DNA from: Hymenobacter tibetensis
Lineage (GTDB): Bacteria; Bacteroidota; Bacteroidia; Cytophagales; Hymenobacteraceae
Direction of reading: 5' to 3'
Assembly (NCBI RefSeq): GCF_022827545.1
Contig: NZ_CP094669.1
Span: forward strand, 772,001-836,000
DNA length: 64,000 nt
Below the pieces are notes generated by a model that was not told the origin of the DNA, made no database searches, and saw only the letters and a program-made list of their open reading frames with translations. Both the position numbers and the translations under genes were made by a program. Below, in pieces: positions 26,042-34,814 of this stretch (position 1 is its first letter; each line of letters opens with the position of its first letter).

Positions 26042-27382
26042 TTAGGCCAGTACCGCTTTGCCTTGGTACACTGCGCCAGGTTGGGCAGCTTCCTTGGCGT
26101 GCGTTACGTGCCACTCGAATTCGTCGCGGAAGTGACGAACGGCAGCGGCCACCGGCCAAGCAGCGGCTTCGCCAAGTGGGCAAATGGTGTTGCCCTCGAT
26201 TTGCTTGGCTACACTCACCAGCAAGTCGATGTCTTCCATGTGGCCGTGGCCGTGCTCCAAGCGGTGCAACACCTTTTCCAACCAGCCCGTACCCTCACGG
26301 CAAGGCGAGCATTGCCCGCACGACTCGTGGTGATAGAAACGGGAGAAGCTCCAGGTGTTGCGCACGATGCAGGTCGTCTCGTCCATGGCAATGAAACCAC
26401 CCGAACCGAGCATAGTACCCGTCACGAAGCCACCATCCGAAAGCGACTCGTAACTCATGAGGCGAGGCTCACCAGCAGCCGTTTTCAGGATCAGCTCTTT
26501 GGGTAGAATTGGAACAGACGAACCACCGGCTACTACAGCCTTCAACTCGCGACCTTTCCAAATGCCGCCGCAGTACTCATCGGAGTAAATGAACTCCTCA
26601 ACTGGCAAGCCCAACTCGATTTCGTAAATGCCAGGCTTGTTGAGGTGGCCGCAAGCTGAGAACAGCTTGGTGCCGGTGCTCCGGCCAACGCCAATCTTGG
26701 CGTATTCCTCGCCGCCATCGTTCACGATAACCGGCACGGCCGCAATAGATTCCACGTTGTTTACCACCGTCGGGCGGGCATAGAGGCCCTGCACAGCCGG
26801 GAATGGCGGCTTATTGCGTGGGTTGCCTCGCTTGCCTTCCAACGATTCCAACAAAGCAGTTTCTTCACCGCAGATATACGCGCCACCACCGGGGTGCACG
26901 TGCAAATCCAGGTCGTAACCCGAGCCCAAGATGTTCTTTCCAAGGAAACCAGCGGCGTATGCTTCTGCAATGGCTTTTTCCAGAATGCGCAGCACGTACA
27001 ACAACTCGCCGCGGATGTAGATATACGAGGTGTTCGCGCCAAGTGCATACGAACTCGTAATCATGCCTTCCACCAGCAAGTGCGGCAGTTTCGACATCAG
27101 CTGACGGTCCTTGAAAGTGCCCGGCTCCGATTCATCGGCGTTGCAGACGAGGTAGCGTGGCACGCCTTCTGGCTTGGCCAGGAAGCTCCACTTCATACCG
27201 GTAGGGAAGCCAGCGCCGCCGCGCCCACGTAGGCCCGACTTCTTCACTTCTTCCACCACCTCATCGGGGGTCATCGTCTTCAGCGCCTTCTCCACCGAGC
27301 GGTACCCGCCGTGTTTGCGGTACACCTCCAAGGTGTCGATGCCTTCAACGTTAATATGTTCGGTCAGCAGTTTGCGTCCCAT
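26042..27382 (-). CDS. nuoF: NADH-quinone oxidoreductase subunit F
   Basis: A 446-residue subunit that binds NADH and FMN and the N3 [4Fe-4S] cluster, the electron entry point of complex I. The glycine-rich NADH site is GLRGRGGAGFPTGMKWSF; the FMN region includes YLVCNADESEPGTFKDR and AYICGEETALLESLEG. The N3 cluster motif is ESCGQCSPCREGTGW with the distal cysteine in GNTICPLGEAAAWPV. Full length. The following nuoE and nuoF are close (26 bp gap). Confidence 0.97.
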   Translation of the reverse strand: MGRKLLTEHINVEGIDTLEVYRKHGGYRSVEKALKTMTPDEVVEEVKKSGLRGRGGAGFPTGMKWSFLAKPEGVPRYLVCNADESEPGTFKDRQLMSKLPHLLVEGMITSSYALGANTSYIYIRGELLYVLRILEKAIAEAYAAGFLGKNILGSGYDLDLHVHPGGGAYICGEETALLESLEGKRGNPRNKPPFPAVQGLYARPTVVNNVESIAAVPVIVNDGGEEYAKIGVGRSTGTKLFSACGHLNKPGIYEIELGLPVEEFIYSDEYCGGIWKGRELKAVVAGGSSVPILPKELILKTAAGEPRLMSYESLSDGGFVTGTMLGSGGFIAMDETTCIVRNTWSFSRFYHHESCGQCSPCREGTGWLEKVLHRLEHGHGHMEDIDLLVSVAKQIEGNTICPLGEAAAWPVAAAVRHFRDEFEWHVTHAKEAAQPGAVYQGKAVLA

Positions 27383-27408
27383 AGGTTGTAGCGGTTGGCT
27401 GAAAGACG

Positions 27409-27978
27409 TTAATTGTTAGCCAGGACGTTCGGCAAGCCGGTTTCTTCCCACGGCAAAGCCGGACGGTGCACTTGGTTGCGCAGTTCGGTGAGCATGGCAT
27501 CTACCGCAGCCGGAGTATCCAACTGCTCGTAGTATTTCTCCCGAACCTGCACGATGGGGGCGAAGCCACAAGCCGCCAAGCACTCCACTTCCTTCAGCGT
27601 GAAGAGGCCGTCGGGAGAGGTAGCGCCGTTCACTTTGGCGCCAGTGATGCGCTCTAAGTGAGCCGTTAGCTCGTCGGAGCCGCGCAGCATGCAAGGGCCT
27701 GTACGGCAGATTTCCAGCACATGCTTGCCTACTGGCTTGAGGTTGAACATGGTGTAGAAAGACGACACCTCGTATACCTCGATGGGTCTGATGCCAATAA
27801 CCTCGGCTACCAAATCTTGCACCTCCGGGCTCACCCACCCGCCAAATTCGGCCTGCGCAATGTGCAGCACTGGCAACAAGGCCGACTTGCGGCGCTCTGG
27901 TGGGTACTGCTTGCAAATGCGCTCAATTTCCGCTTTAGCGGCTTCGGAAAATTGCGGCTTAACGCTCGTCGTCTCCAT
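27409..27978 (-). CDS. nuoE: NADH-quinone oxidoreductase subunit E
   Basis: A 189-residue thioredoxin-fold subunit with the N1a [2Fe-2S] cluster. The four cysteines are in ICRTGPCMLRG and CLAACGFAPIVQV, with the usual spacing. The N-terminal helical part (EIERICKQYPPERRKSALLP, LHIAQAEFGGW) contacts NuoF. I use the ATG at 27978 (METTSVKPQFSEAAK); the frame continues seven codons to a TTG at 27999 very close to the nuoD stop, which is less likely. Confidence 0.95.
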   Translation of the reverse strand: METTSVKPQFSEAAKAEIERICKQYPPERRKSALLPVLHIAQAEFGGWVSPEVQDLVAEVIGIRPIEVYEVSSFYTMFNLKPVGKHVLEICRTGPCMLRGSDELTAHLERITGAKVNGATSPDGLFTLKEVECLAACGFAPIVQVREKYYEQLDTPAAVDAMLTELRNQVHRPALPWEETGLPNVLANN

Positions 27979-28002
27979 GTACTTACTTGAAATCAACAAA
28001 AA

Positions 28003-29271
28003 CTATGCGTCCAGCTCGCCAGCAATTACGTTCATCGACGACAGCGTCACGATGGCGTCGGAGAGGGTCTGGCCCACTACCATTTCCGTGTAGGCTTGGT
28101 AGTAGATAAAGCACGGACGGCGGAAGTGCAGGCGGTACGGCGTGCGGCCTCCATCAGAAACCAAGTAGAAACCTAACTCACCGTTGCCACCTTCCACGCT
28201 GTGGTACACTTCACCAACCGGAGCGTCAATTTCGCCCATGATGATTTTGAAGTGGTAGATGAGCGCCTCCATGTTTTGGTACACGGCCTGCTTGGGAGGC
28301 AGGTAGAAGTGCGGCGCATCGGCGTGGTAAGGGCCTTCAGGTAGGTTCTCTAGGGCTTGCTCGATAATGCGTAAGCTCTGCCAGATTTCCTCGTTGCGCA
28401 CCATAAACCGGTCGTAGGTGTCGCCCTTGGTGCCCACCGGAATTTCGAAGTCGAAGTCCTGGTAGCTGGAGTAAGGGTTCATCACCCGCACGTCGTAATC
28501 GACACCGGCAGCGCGTAGGTTAGGGCCCGTAAAACCGTAGTTGAGGGCGCGCTCGGCAGAAATACCGCCTACGTCCACCACCCGATCCATGAAGATGCGG
28601 TTGCGGTTAAACATTTTCTCGAACTCGCGCATTACGGCCGGAAAAGACTTCAACCAAGCCCGTAGCTTTTGAATAGCTACTGGCGTGAAGTCGCGCTCCA
28701 TACCGCCTACCCGGCCCATGTTGGTGGTCAGGCGGGCACCGCTTACTTCCTCGTAAATCTCGTACACTTTCTCCCGCTCGTCCATCAGGTAGAGGAAGCC
28801 AGTGAAAGCACCCGTGTCCACGCCCAAAATGCCATTGCAAATGAGGTGATCAGTGATGCGGGCCAGTTCCATCAGAATCACGCGCATGTATTGCGCGCGC
28901 TTCGGAACGGTCACGCCGAGCAGTTTCTCTACCGTCATGTGCCAGCCCATGTTGTTGATGGGCGACGAACAGTAGTTCATCCGGTCGGTGAGGGGCGTAA
29001 TCTGGTAGAACGGCCGGCGCTCCGCAATTTTCTCGAAAGCGCGGTGGATATAGCCAATAGTAGGCACCCCCGACACAATCCGCTCCCCGTCCATCTGCAG
29101 AATGTTCTGGAAGATGCCGTGAGTAGCAGGGTGGGTAGGCCCTAAATTGAGCGTGGTTAGCTCCTGGTTGAAGTCGTTGACGGTTGGGGCCAGCGGATGA
29201 AGATTGGGCCGTTGCTCTTCGGCCTCTTCAACAATCTTGCGGGTGCCTTCCAGCGTGTCGTTTACTGCCAT
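28003..29271 (-). CDS. nuoD: NADH-quinone oxidoreductase subunit D
   Basis: A 422-residue subunit of the peripheral arm, the 49-kDa homologue that lines the quinone site. Conserved parts are LNLGPTHPATHGIF with the quinone-site His, PTIGYIHRAFEKIAE, and the C-terminal RLHFRRPCFIYYQAY and LDA end. NuoC and NuoD are separate genes here, not fused as in E. coli. The stretch DRFMVRNEEIWQSLRIIEQA matches the central helix. The gene is 18 bp downstream of nuoC. Confidence 0.97.
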   Translation of the reverse strand: MAVNDTLEGTRKIVEEAEEQRPNLHPLAPTVNDFNQELTTLNLGPTHPATHGIFQNILQMDGERIVSGVPTIGYIHRAFEKIAERRPFYQITPLTDRMNYCSSPINNMGWHMTVEKLLGVTVPKRAQYMRVILMELARITDHLICNGILGVDTGAFTGFLYLMDEREKVYEIYEEVSGARLTTNMGRVGGMERDFTPVAIQKLRAWLKSFPAVMREFEKMFNRNRIFMDRVVDVGGISAERALNYGFTGPNLRAAGVDYDVRVMNPYSSYQDFDFEIPVGTKGDTYDRFMVRNEEIWQSLRIIEQALENLPEGPYHADAPHFYLPPKQAVYQNMEALIYHFKIIMGEIDAPVGEVYHSVEGGNGELGFYLVSDGGRTPYRLHFRRPCFIYYQAYTEMVVGQTLSDAIVTLSSMNVIAGELDA

Positions 29272-29289
29272 GATATAGGTATCAGGGGC

Positions 29290-29856
29290 CTAACGGCCGA
29301 AGAATAAGTCGGTTTTGTCTTCACGGGTACCATCCTCCAGCGCGTATTGCTTGCGCATGGGGTGGTAGTCCATGTCTTCCACATTGAGGATGCGGATAAG
29401 ATTGGGGTGCCCAACGAAAATGATACCGTAGTAGTCGAACGATTCGCGCTCCATCCAATTGGCGGCGGAGTAGAGGTCGGTCAACGTTGATACATGCGGG
29501 TCGCCAATCGGAAAGAAAATTTTCAGCCGCAGGCGGACATTATGCACCAAGCTATGCAGCATGTATACCATGCCCAGCTCCTGGTCTTTGCGCTCCGGCC
29601 AATGCATGCCGCACATAGTAGTCAGGAAGTTGAGTTGCAACTCCTGATCTTGCTGAAGGCCGGCAATGATATCGTGGATTCGCTCCCGTGTGGTCGTGAC
29701 GGTCAGGAAGCCGTAAGGCTCTTCCACATCGGTGAAAGCGTCTTGTCCAAACAAACGATACAGAAGGTCGAGCAACTGCTTGTTCTTCTGCGCGGCCGGA
29801 TCAAGTTCGGCAGCGGTTTCCTGAGCGTCAGGTGATTCTACGGTTTGGTCAGCCAT
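29290..29856 (-). CDS. nuoC: NADH-quinone oxidoreductase subunit C
   Basis: A 188-residue subunit of the peripheral arm (30-kDa homologue) that packs on NuoD. The diagnostic signature is WMERESFDYYGIIFVGHPNL followed by RILNVEDMDYHPMRKQYAL, that is ERE-x-D-hydrophobic-G-hydrophobic-x-x-GHP. The N-terminal 25 residues are acidic and poorly conserved. It lies between nuoB (78-bp gap with a small inverted repeat) and nuoD. Confidence 0.95.
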   Translation of the reverse strand: MADQTVESPDAQETAAELDPAAQKNKQLLDLLYRLFGQDAFTDVEEPYGFLTVTTTRERIHDIIAGLQQDQELQLNFLTTMCGMHWPERKDQELGMVYMLHSLVHNVRLRLKIFFPIGDPHVSTLTDLYSAANWMERESFDYYGIIFVGHPNLIRILNVEDMDYHPMRKQYALEDGTREDKTDLFFGR

Positions 29857-29872
29857 TTAGCGGTAGAAGTGA

Positions 29873-29920
29873 GCACGGAGAGGGTAAGCAAAGGATTGCA
29901 GGCGCCTCGCCCCTCCGTGC
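29873..29920. repeat. Short inverted repeat in the nuoB-nuoC gap
   Basis: GCACGGAG (29873-29880) pairs with CTCCGTGC (29913-29920), extended by partly matching G/C bases, with a loop of about 32 nt. Confidence 0.5.
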
Positions 29921-29934
29921 GCAATGTCTGTGGT

Positions 29935-30489
29935 CTATTTGATGTTGTAAGAAGCCAACAGGGCTTGGTATTCAGGCGAGTTGCGGCGGCGGATAGACTC
30001 GTTTTTGGCGAGGTCCTGTACCCGCATCAGGCCGTCGAGCACTTGCTCAGGACGGGGTGGGCAGCCCGGCACGTACACATCAACCGGAATAATCCGGTCG
30101 ATGCCTTGCAGCACCGAGTAGGTATCAAAGATGCCGCCCGAAGAAGCGCAAGCACCCATAGCCAATACCCACCGAGGCTCCGCCATCTGCTCGTACACTT
30201 GCTTCACGATAGGGGCCATTTTCTTGGCAATGGTACCCATCACCATCAGCAAGTCAGCCTGCCGGGGCGAGAAGCTAGGGCGTTCGGAACCGAAGCGCGA
30301 GATGTCGTAGCGGGCACCCATGGTAGCCATGAACTCGATGCCGCAGCACGAAGTGGCGAAAGGCAGGGGCCAGAGCGAATTGGCGCGGGCAATACCTACT
30401 ACTTTCTCGAGCGACGTAGCGAAGAAGCCGGCTCCTTCGAGGCCGTCCGGCGCCTCCGTCATTTTGATTTCGGGAACTCTATTATCCAT
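29935..30489 (-). CDS. nuoB: NADH-quinone oxidoreductase subunit B
   Basis: A 184-residue subunit carrying the terminal N2 [4Fe-4S] cluster that reduces quinone. The tandem cysteines are in FATSCCGIEFMAT; the other ligands are in LAMGACASSGGIF and VYVPGCPPRPEQVLDG. RYDISRFGSERPSFSPRQADLL matches the family. Full length, with no frameshift. Confidence 0.96.
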   Translation of the reverse strand: MDNRVPEIKMTEAPDGLEGAGFFATSLEKVVGIARANSLWPLPFATSCCGIEFMATMGARYDISRFGSERPSFSPRQADLLMVMGTIAKKMAPIVKQVYEQMAEPRWVLAMGACASSGGIFDTYSVLQGIDRIIPVDVYVPGCPPRPEQVLDGLMRVQDLAKNESIRRRNSPEYQALLASYNIK

Positions 30490-30561
30490 GAGTGAAAGTC
30501 AGATTAAAGGAGCATAAACCTCTCTTTGCCAACACCAGCCAGCCAATAAAGGTTTGCTTGT

Positions 30562-30957
30562 TTACGCCTCGTTCCAGCGTAAAATGCCTTTTTTGATGAC
30601 GTAGCCGAAGCCAGCCAATAGCAGTGCCAAGAACACCACCATTTCAATGAAGCCGTCGGTACCTAAGGCCCGGAAGTTCACCGCCCAAGGGTACATAAAG
30701 ATGACCTCCACGTCGAAAAGTACGAATAGGATGGCCGTAAGAAAGTACTTCACCGAAATCGGGGTGCGGGCATTGCCCACCGACTCGATACCGCACTCAA
30801 ATGCTTCATCCTTCACCACGCTCTTGCGGCGCGGACCTAGTAGGTGAGAGGTTATCATGGCAAAGGCCACGAAAGCAACCGCTAGCCCAAACTGCACGAT
30901 GATGGGCAGAAAGTCCTGCGGCTGATAATTGGTAGTTACAGCGAGAAGCATAGACAT
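30562..30957 (-). CDS. nuoA: NADH-quinone oxidoreductase subunit A
   Basis: A 131-residue membrane subunit of complex I with three transmembrane helices, first gene of the operon. The conserved loop FECGIESVGNARTPISVKYF and the helix FLTAILFVLFDVEVIFMYPW are clear. ATG 30957 or 30951 could be the start (MSMLLAV or MLLAV). Its promoter at 30995-31025 is the best match to the Bacteroidota consensus in this window. Confidence 0.95.
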   Translation of the reverse strand: MSMLLAVTTNYQPQDFLPIIVQFGLAVAFVAFAMITSHLLGPRRKSVVKDEAFECGIESVGNARTPISVKYFLTAILFVLFDVEVIFMYPWAVNFRALGTDGFIEMVVFLALLLAGFGYVIKKGILRWNEA

Positions 30958-30994
30958 CAACGGGAAAAGGCCGTTCGAGAACGGCGTTGAAGGG

Positions 30995-31025
30995 CAAAGG
31001 TAGGGCCTAGGTAGTTGGGAACAAA
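30995..31025 (-). promoter_or_regulatory. Promoter of the nuoA-J operon
   Basis: On the minus strand TTTG (31025-31022), a 19-nt spacer, then TACCTTTG (31002-30995). This is an exact match to the Bacteroidota vegetative promoter. Transcription would start near 30988, about 30 nt before the nuoA start. Confidence 0.82.
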
Positions 31026-31185
31026 GGTCGGGGTATGATGGCAGTGGAATGATCGATATTCCACTGTTTGGTCTTCCTTGCTATTAGCAAAATGGACCTA
31101 CACGCTGGTACTGCCATCAAGGCAAAATAGCTAGCACTGCCTACCTTGTGCAACCCAATTCCTTCATCCTTATCACTTACTTACA

Positions 31186-31767
31186 ATGAAATTACCTCTG
31201 TTAAGTATTGCCCTAGGCACCGTATTCCTTTCCTCAACTGCTCAAGCGCAATCAACAGATTGCGATTTTCTTAAGTCAGAAGTAGCTCGATTGAAGGCGG
31301 AAAATACTTACCTGCGCAACAATGCTGGTAAGAAACTCACGGCTTCTACCTCGGCTCAACCTGTAGCCACCACAGCTACATCTACAGCCACAGCCAACGT
31401 TCAGAAAGAAATAGTAGAGAAAGTGGAGGTTACTATCGCTCGATGCATAGGCAACCGCAAGACGCAAACTGTAAGTGTGGAGCTGCTACTAAAAAATACA
31501 GGACCTACTCGCGACTTACAATTCCAGCAAATAACTGGAGTTGATGCAGCAGGTGAAGAGTACCGCACTTTCGATATTCAAATTGGTTCGGGCGGTATTC
31601 GCAACAAGGTGCCTACGGACGTAGCCATTAAAACCAGAGCGGTTATTCCTAAGATATTGCCTGCAACCAAAAGCTTTCAAGTGTTGACCTGCATGGTGTT
31701 TTCTGATGTCAATATAGGGCGTACCATAAACCTTGAATTCCGCAATGTCCCCATTGTGTGGCAATAG
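31186..31767 (+). CDS. Exported protein with coiled-coil N-terminus
   Basis: A 193-residue exported protein of unknown function. Signal peptide MKLPLLSIALGTVFLSSTAQA is followed by a short coiled coil (CDFLKSEVARLKAENTYLRN), a Thr/Ala/Ser-rich linker, and a beta-rich domain of about 110 residues (VEVTIARCIGNRKTQTVSVE, LLLKNTGPTRDLQFQQITGV, AVIPKILPATKSFQ, LTCMVFSDVNIGRTINLEFR). The C-terminal domain has the look of a small immunoglobulin-like sandwich. The DNA is less GC-rich than that of the neighbours. It is monocistronic, ending in the strong terminator at 31784-31832. Confidence 0.78.
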   Translation: MKLPLLSIALGTVFLSSTAQAQSTDCDFLKSEVARLKAENTYLRNNAGKKLTASTSAQPVATTATSTATANVQKEIVEKVEVTIARCIGNRKTQTVSVELLLKNTGPTRDLQFQQITGVDAAGEEYRTFDIQIGSGGIRNKVPTDVAIKTRAVIPKILPATKSFQVLTCMVFSDVNIGRTINLEFRNVPIVWQ

Positions 31768-31783
31768 TGGTACTCACGGATTT

Positions 31784-31832
31784 AAGCACCAAAAGGCCGC
31801 TTCAGAGCTACTGAAGCGGCCTTTTGGTGCTT
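31784..31832. terminator. Bidirectional terminator between 31186-31767 and pruA
   Basis: 22-bp perfect stem (31784-31805 with 31811-31832), loop AGCTA, core AAAAGGCCGC. It serves both converging genes. Confidence 0.93.
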
Positions 31833-31845
31833 GCTAACTTCTGAT

Positions 31846-33516
31846 TTAGAAACCGCCCTGGCCGGTAACGTTCAGGTTTTCGCCGGTTTCTACGCCCATG
31901 AAGGGGTAGCGGTAATCAACTGGCGGCACGAAGGTTTCCTTGATGGCACGCGGCGACACCCAGCGGAGCAGGTTGAGGATGGAGCCGGCTTTGTCGTTGG
32001 TACCGGAGGCACGGGCGCCGCCGAATGGTTGCTGGCCCACTACTGCGCCGGTTGGCTTGTCGTTGATGTAGAAGTTGCCAGCCGCATGCACTAGGCGCTT
32101 CGACGCTAAGTCGATGGCATAACGGTCTTGCGAGAAGATAGCGCCAGTAAGAGCATACGGCGAAGTGCCGTCTACGAGGTCCAGCGTCTTCTCGAATTCC
32201 TGCGAATCGTAGACGTAGAGCGTGATGACGGGGCCGAACAGCTCGTCGCACATCGTGACATACTGCGGGTTCTTGGTAACGATAATCGTGGGCTCAATGA
32301 AGTAGCCTTTTGACTTGTCGTAGTTGCCGCCGGCAATGATGTCAACCGTTTCGTCCTGCTTGGCTGCATCAATGTAACGGGCCAGCTTGTCGAAGGAAGT
32401 TTCACTGATAACGGCGTTGATGAAGTTCGAGAAATCTTCTACGTCGCCCATTTTGAACGACTTCAAGTCTTCTTGCAAGTAGCCTTTCACCTCGTCCCAG
32501 ATGTTGCTGGGGATGTAAGCACGGCTTGCGGCCGAGCACTTCTGACCTTGGTATTCAAACGCCCCACGGGTGATGGCCGTGGCTACCTGGCGTGGGTGGG
32601 CTGAGTGGTGAGCCAGAATAAAGTCCTTGCCACCAGTTTCGCCTACAATGCGCGGGTAGCTCTTGTAGGTGGTGATGTTCTGGCCGATAGTCTTCCAGAT
32701 TTGCTGGAAGACGCCCGTAGAACCGGTGAAGTGAATGCCGGCGAAGTCGGGGTGCGAGAAAATAACGTCGCCAGCTACGGGGCCGTCCACATAAATTAGG
32801 TTGATAACACCATCCGGCACGCCTGCTTCCTTGAACAGTTCCATCAGCACCTGAGCTGAATAAATCTGGGTATAAGCTGGTTTCCACACCACCACGTTAC
32901 CCATCATGGCTACTGAAGCAGGTAGGTTGGCGGCAATAGAGGTGAAGTTGAAGGGCGTGAGGGCAAACACGAAGCCTTCCAGCGGGCGGTGCTCCAAGCG
33001 GTTCCACATGCCCGGCGACGATACCGGCTGCTGCGTGTAGATTTCCTGCATGAAGTGCACGTTGAAACGGAAAAAATCGATCAGCTCACAGGCTGCATCA
33101 ATTTCCGCTTGGTAGGCATTTTTGCTTTGGCCCAGCATGGTGGCCGCGTTGATGCGGGCACGGTAAGGGCCTGCCAGCAGTTCGGCCGCCTTCAAGAAGA
33201 TAGAGGCGCGGTGCTCCCACGGCATGTCGGCCCAGTTAGCGCGGGCCGCGAGAGCAGCATCAATGGCTTGCGTTACGTGCGAGGCGTCGCCTTCATGAAA
33301 CTGACCGAGCAGGTGCTGGTGGTCGTGAGGCGGGGTGATGTTCTGGGTGTTGCCGGTGCGGACTTCTTTGCCCCCAATGTACATGGGGATGTCACGCTGC
33401 ATCTGCTTGAGCTCCTTGATGGCTTTAAGCAGCTCTAGGCGCTCCGGGGAGTTGGGGGCGTATGCCTTGACGGGTTCGTTGACAGGAGCGGGAACATTGA
33501 AAAAGCCGTTGGCCAT
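31846..33516 (-). CDS. pruA: 1-pyrroline-5-carboxylate (glutamate semialdehyde) dehydrogenase
   Basis: A 556-residue aldehyde dehydrogenase that oxidises L-glutamate 5-semialdehyde to glutamate with NAD+, the second step of proline catabolism. The aldehyde dehydrogenase signatures are present: VGETGGKDFI with the general-base Glu, GQKCSAASRAYIP with the catalytic Cys, FTGSTGVFQQIW and FGPVITLYVYD, and PFGGARASGTNDKAG. Length and the N-terminal extension (MANGFFNVPAPVNEPVKAYA) are those of the long PruA form without a fused PutA domain. A proline dehydrogenase gene is not in the window. The -7 box TACCTTTG lies at 33560-33567. Confidence 0.92.
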   Translation of the reverse strand: MANGFFNVPAPVNEPVKAYAPNSPERLELLKAIKELKQMQRDIPMYIGGKEVRTGNTQNITPPHDHQHLLGQFHEGDASHVTQAIDAALAARANWADMPWEHRASIFLKAAELLAGPYRARINAATMLGQSKNAYQAEIDAACELIDFFRFNVHFMQEIYTQQPVSSPGMWNRLEHRPLEGFVFALTPFNFTSIAANLPASVAMMGNVVVWKPAYTQIYSAQVLMELFKEAGVPDGVINLIYVDGPVAGDVIFSHPDFAGIHFTGSTGVFQQIWKTIGQNITTYKSYPRIVGETGGKDFILAHHSAHPRQVATAITRGAFEYQGQKCSAASRAYIPSNIWDEVKGYLQEDLKSFKMGDVEDFSNFINAVISETSFDKLARYIDAAKQDETVDIIAGGNYDKSKGYFIEPTIIVTKNPQYVTMCDELFGPVITLYVYDSQEFEKTLDLVDGTSPYALTGAIFSQDRYAIDLASKRLVHAAGNFYINDKPTGAVVGQQPFGGARASGTNDKAGSILNLLRWVSPRAIKETFVPPVDYRYPFMGVETGENLNVTGQGGF

Positions 33517-33559
33517 AATGAGGGGTAGTTACTGATGTAGGTAATGGGGAAGGGTGGAG

Positions 33560-33567
33560 CAAAGGTA
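33560..33567 (-). promoter_or_regulatory. Predicted -7 box of pruA
   Basis: TACCTTTG on the minus strand, 44 nt upstream of the pruA ATG, exact match to TAnnTTTG; the -33 position is poor. Confidence 0.45.
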
Positions 33568-33619
33568 GCCACCTGGTAGAAATGATACGAGCAGTAAGGC
33601 ACGATGTGTATTTCGACCC

Positions 33620-33634
33620 GTACATAGTATGTAC
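33620..33634. promoter_or_regulatory. 15-bp palindrome, candidate operator
   Basis: GTACATAGTATGTAC is a perfect odd-centred palindrome in the divergent region between pruA and the GH43 gene. A TATACTTG -7-like box for the GH43 gene lies at 33671-33678, so the palindrome would be near position -60, suitable for an activator. Confidence 0.5.
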
Positions 33635-33695
33635 TTCAACCCTGAACAAGGAACTATCCGTACCCTCCATTATACTTGATACTATACCTGCCAGT

Positions 33696-34715
33696 ATGCC
33701 TACCTCCTTTTATACGAATCCCATTTGGGACGACGACTTTCCCGACCCCACGATCATTCGTGCCTCCGATGGCTGGTACTACGCCTACGGCACCCAAACC
33801 AAGCGCCACGGTGCCATTCTCAATATACAAGTAGCCCGCTCCTCAGACCTGGTGCAGTGGGACTATCTGGGGGAAGCGCTTCCAATGAAACCTGTGTGGG
33901 CTAGCAACACCCAAAAGCTATGGGCGCCGCATGTGAGTGAGCACGAAGGCCGTTACTACCTATACTACTCCGCCTTGCCTGATGACGATGAAGGACTGTG
34001 CCTAGCGGTGGCTATTGCCAACACGCCAGCTGGCCCCTTTACCGATATAGGAACGCCACTGTTGTGCGGCACCGGCTTCCTCAACATCGACCCTATGACC
34101 TTCGACGACCCAGCCACTGGGAAGCGGCTCCTGTACTGGGGCTCTGGCTTCGGCCCCCTAATGGTGCGTGAGCTAGCGGAAGATCGGGTTTCCTTCGTGC
34201 CCGGCAGTGAAACCACAGTGCTAGTGCAGCCAGCTGGTGCGGGTGACCCAAAGCGCTACGACCAACTGATAGAGGGCAGCTGGGTGGTACTACGCGACGG
34301 ATGGTATTACCTGTTCTATTCCGGCAACAACTGCTGTGGTGATGAGGCGCACTACGGTGTGCTGGTAGCCCGCTCCCGTACCGCTACCGGCCCTTTCGAA
34401 ACCCTGGCCGAAGCCACCAACGACCCCTACGCCATGTTGCTTGAAGGCAACAAGCAGTGGCTCGCGCCGGGCCACAACTGCGTAGTAACCGATGCGGCCG
34501 ACCAAGATTGGCTGGCCTATCATGCCATCGACCCACGCCAACCGAAGTTCGATGCCATCGACGCCGACCAAGGCTACTCCCGCCGCGTCATGCTTCTCGA
34601 CCGGCTGGAATACGTGGATGGTTGGCCACGGCTGGTAACGGGTGGTACTCCTTCGTATGACGCCCAACCTGCACCAGTTACTGATGCTGGTACACGAAAT
34701 CCAGGCAGAAACTAA
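33696..34715 (+). CDS. Glycoside hydrolase family 43 (arabinanase/xylosidase-like)
   Basis: A 339-residue five-bladed propeller glycosidase. The three catalytic acids are visible: Asp in WDDDFPDPTIIRA (base), Asp in FLNIDPMTFDD (pKa modulator) and Glu in DQLIEGSWVVLRDG (acid). Other family features are YAYGTQT, LWAPHV, WYYLFYSGNNCCG and GHNCVV near the end. It most resembles endo-arabinanase or arabinosidase subgroups, but the exact substrate is not certain. The ATG at 33696 starts directly at the domain, so there is no signal peptide and the enzyme should be cytoplasmic, acting on imported oligosaccharides. The frame upstream to 33582 is unconserved. Confidence 0.88.
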   Translation: MPTSFYTNPIWDDDFPDPTIIRASDGWYYAYGTQTKRHGAILNIQVARSSDLVQWDYLGEALPMKPVWASNTQKLWAPHVSEHEGRYYLYYSALPDDDEGLCLAVAIANTPAGPFTDIGTPLLCGTGFLNIDPMTFDDPATGKRLLYWGSGFGPLMVRELAEDRVSFVPGSETTVLVQPAGAGDPKRYDQLIEGSWVVLRDGWYYLFYSGNNCCGDEAHYGVLVARSRTATGPFETLAEATNDPYAMLLEGNKQWLAPGHNCVVTDAADQDWLAYHAIDPRQPKFDAIDADQGYSRRVMLLDRLEYVDGWPRLVTGGTPSYDAQPAPVTDAGTRNPGRN

Positions 34716-34814
34716 GTAAACACTACGCCGACGTATAATGCCCACCCTCTGCGCGCAAAAGCACTTAGCACAACAAGCACCACTTACACGCTCAACGCAA
34801 ATGCAAGCTATAGC

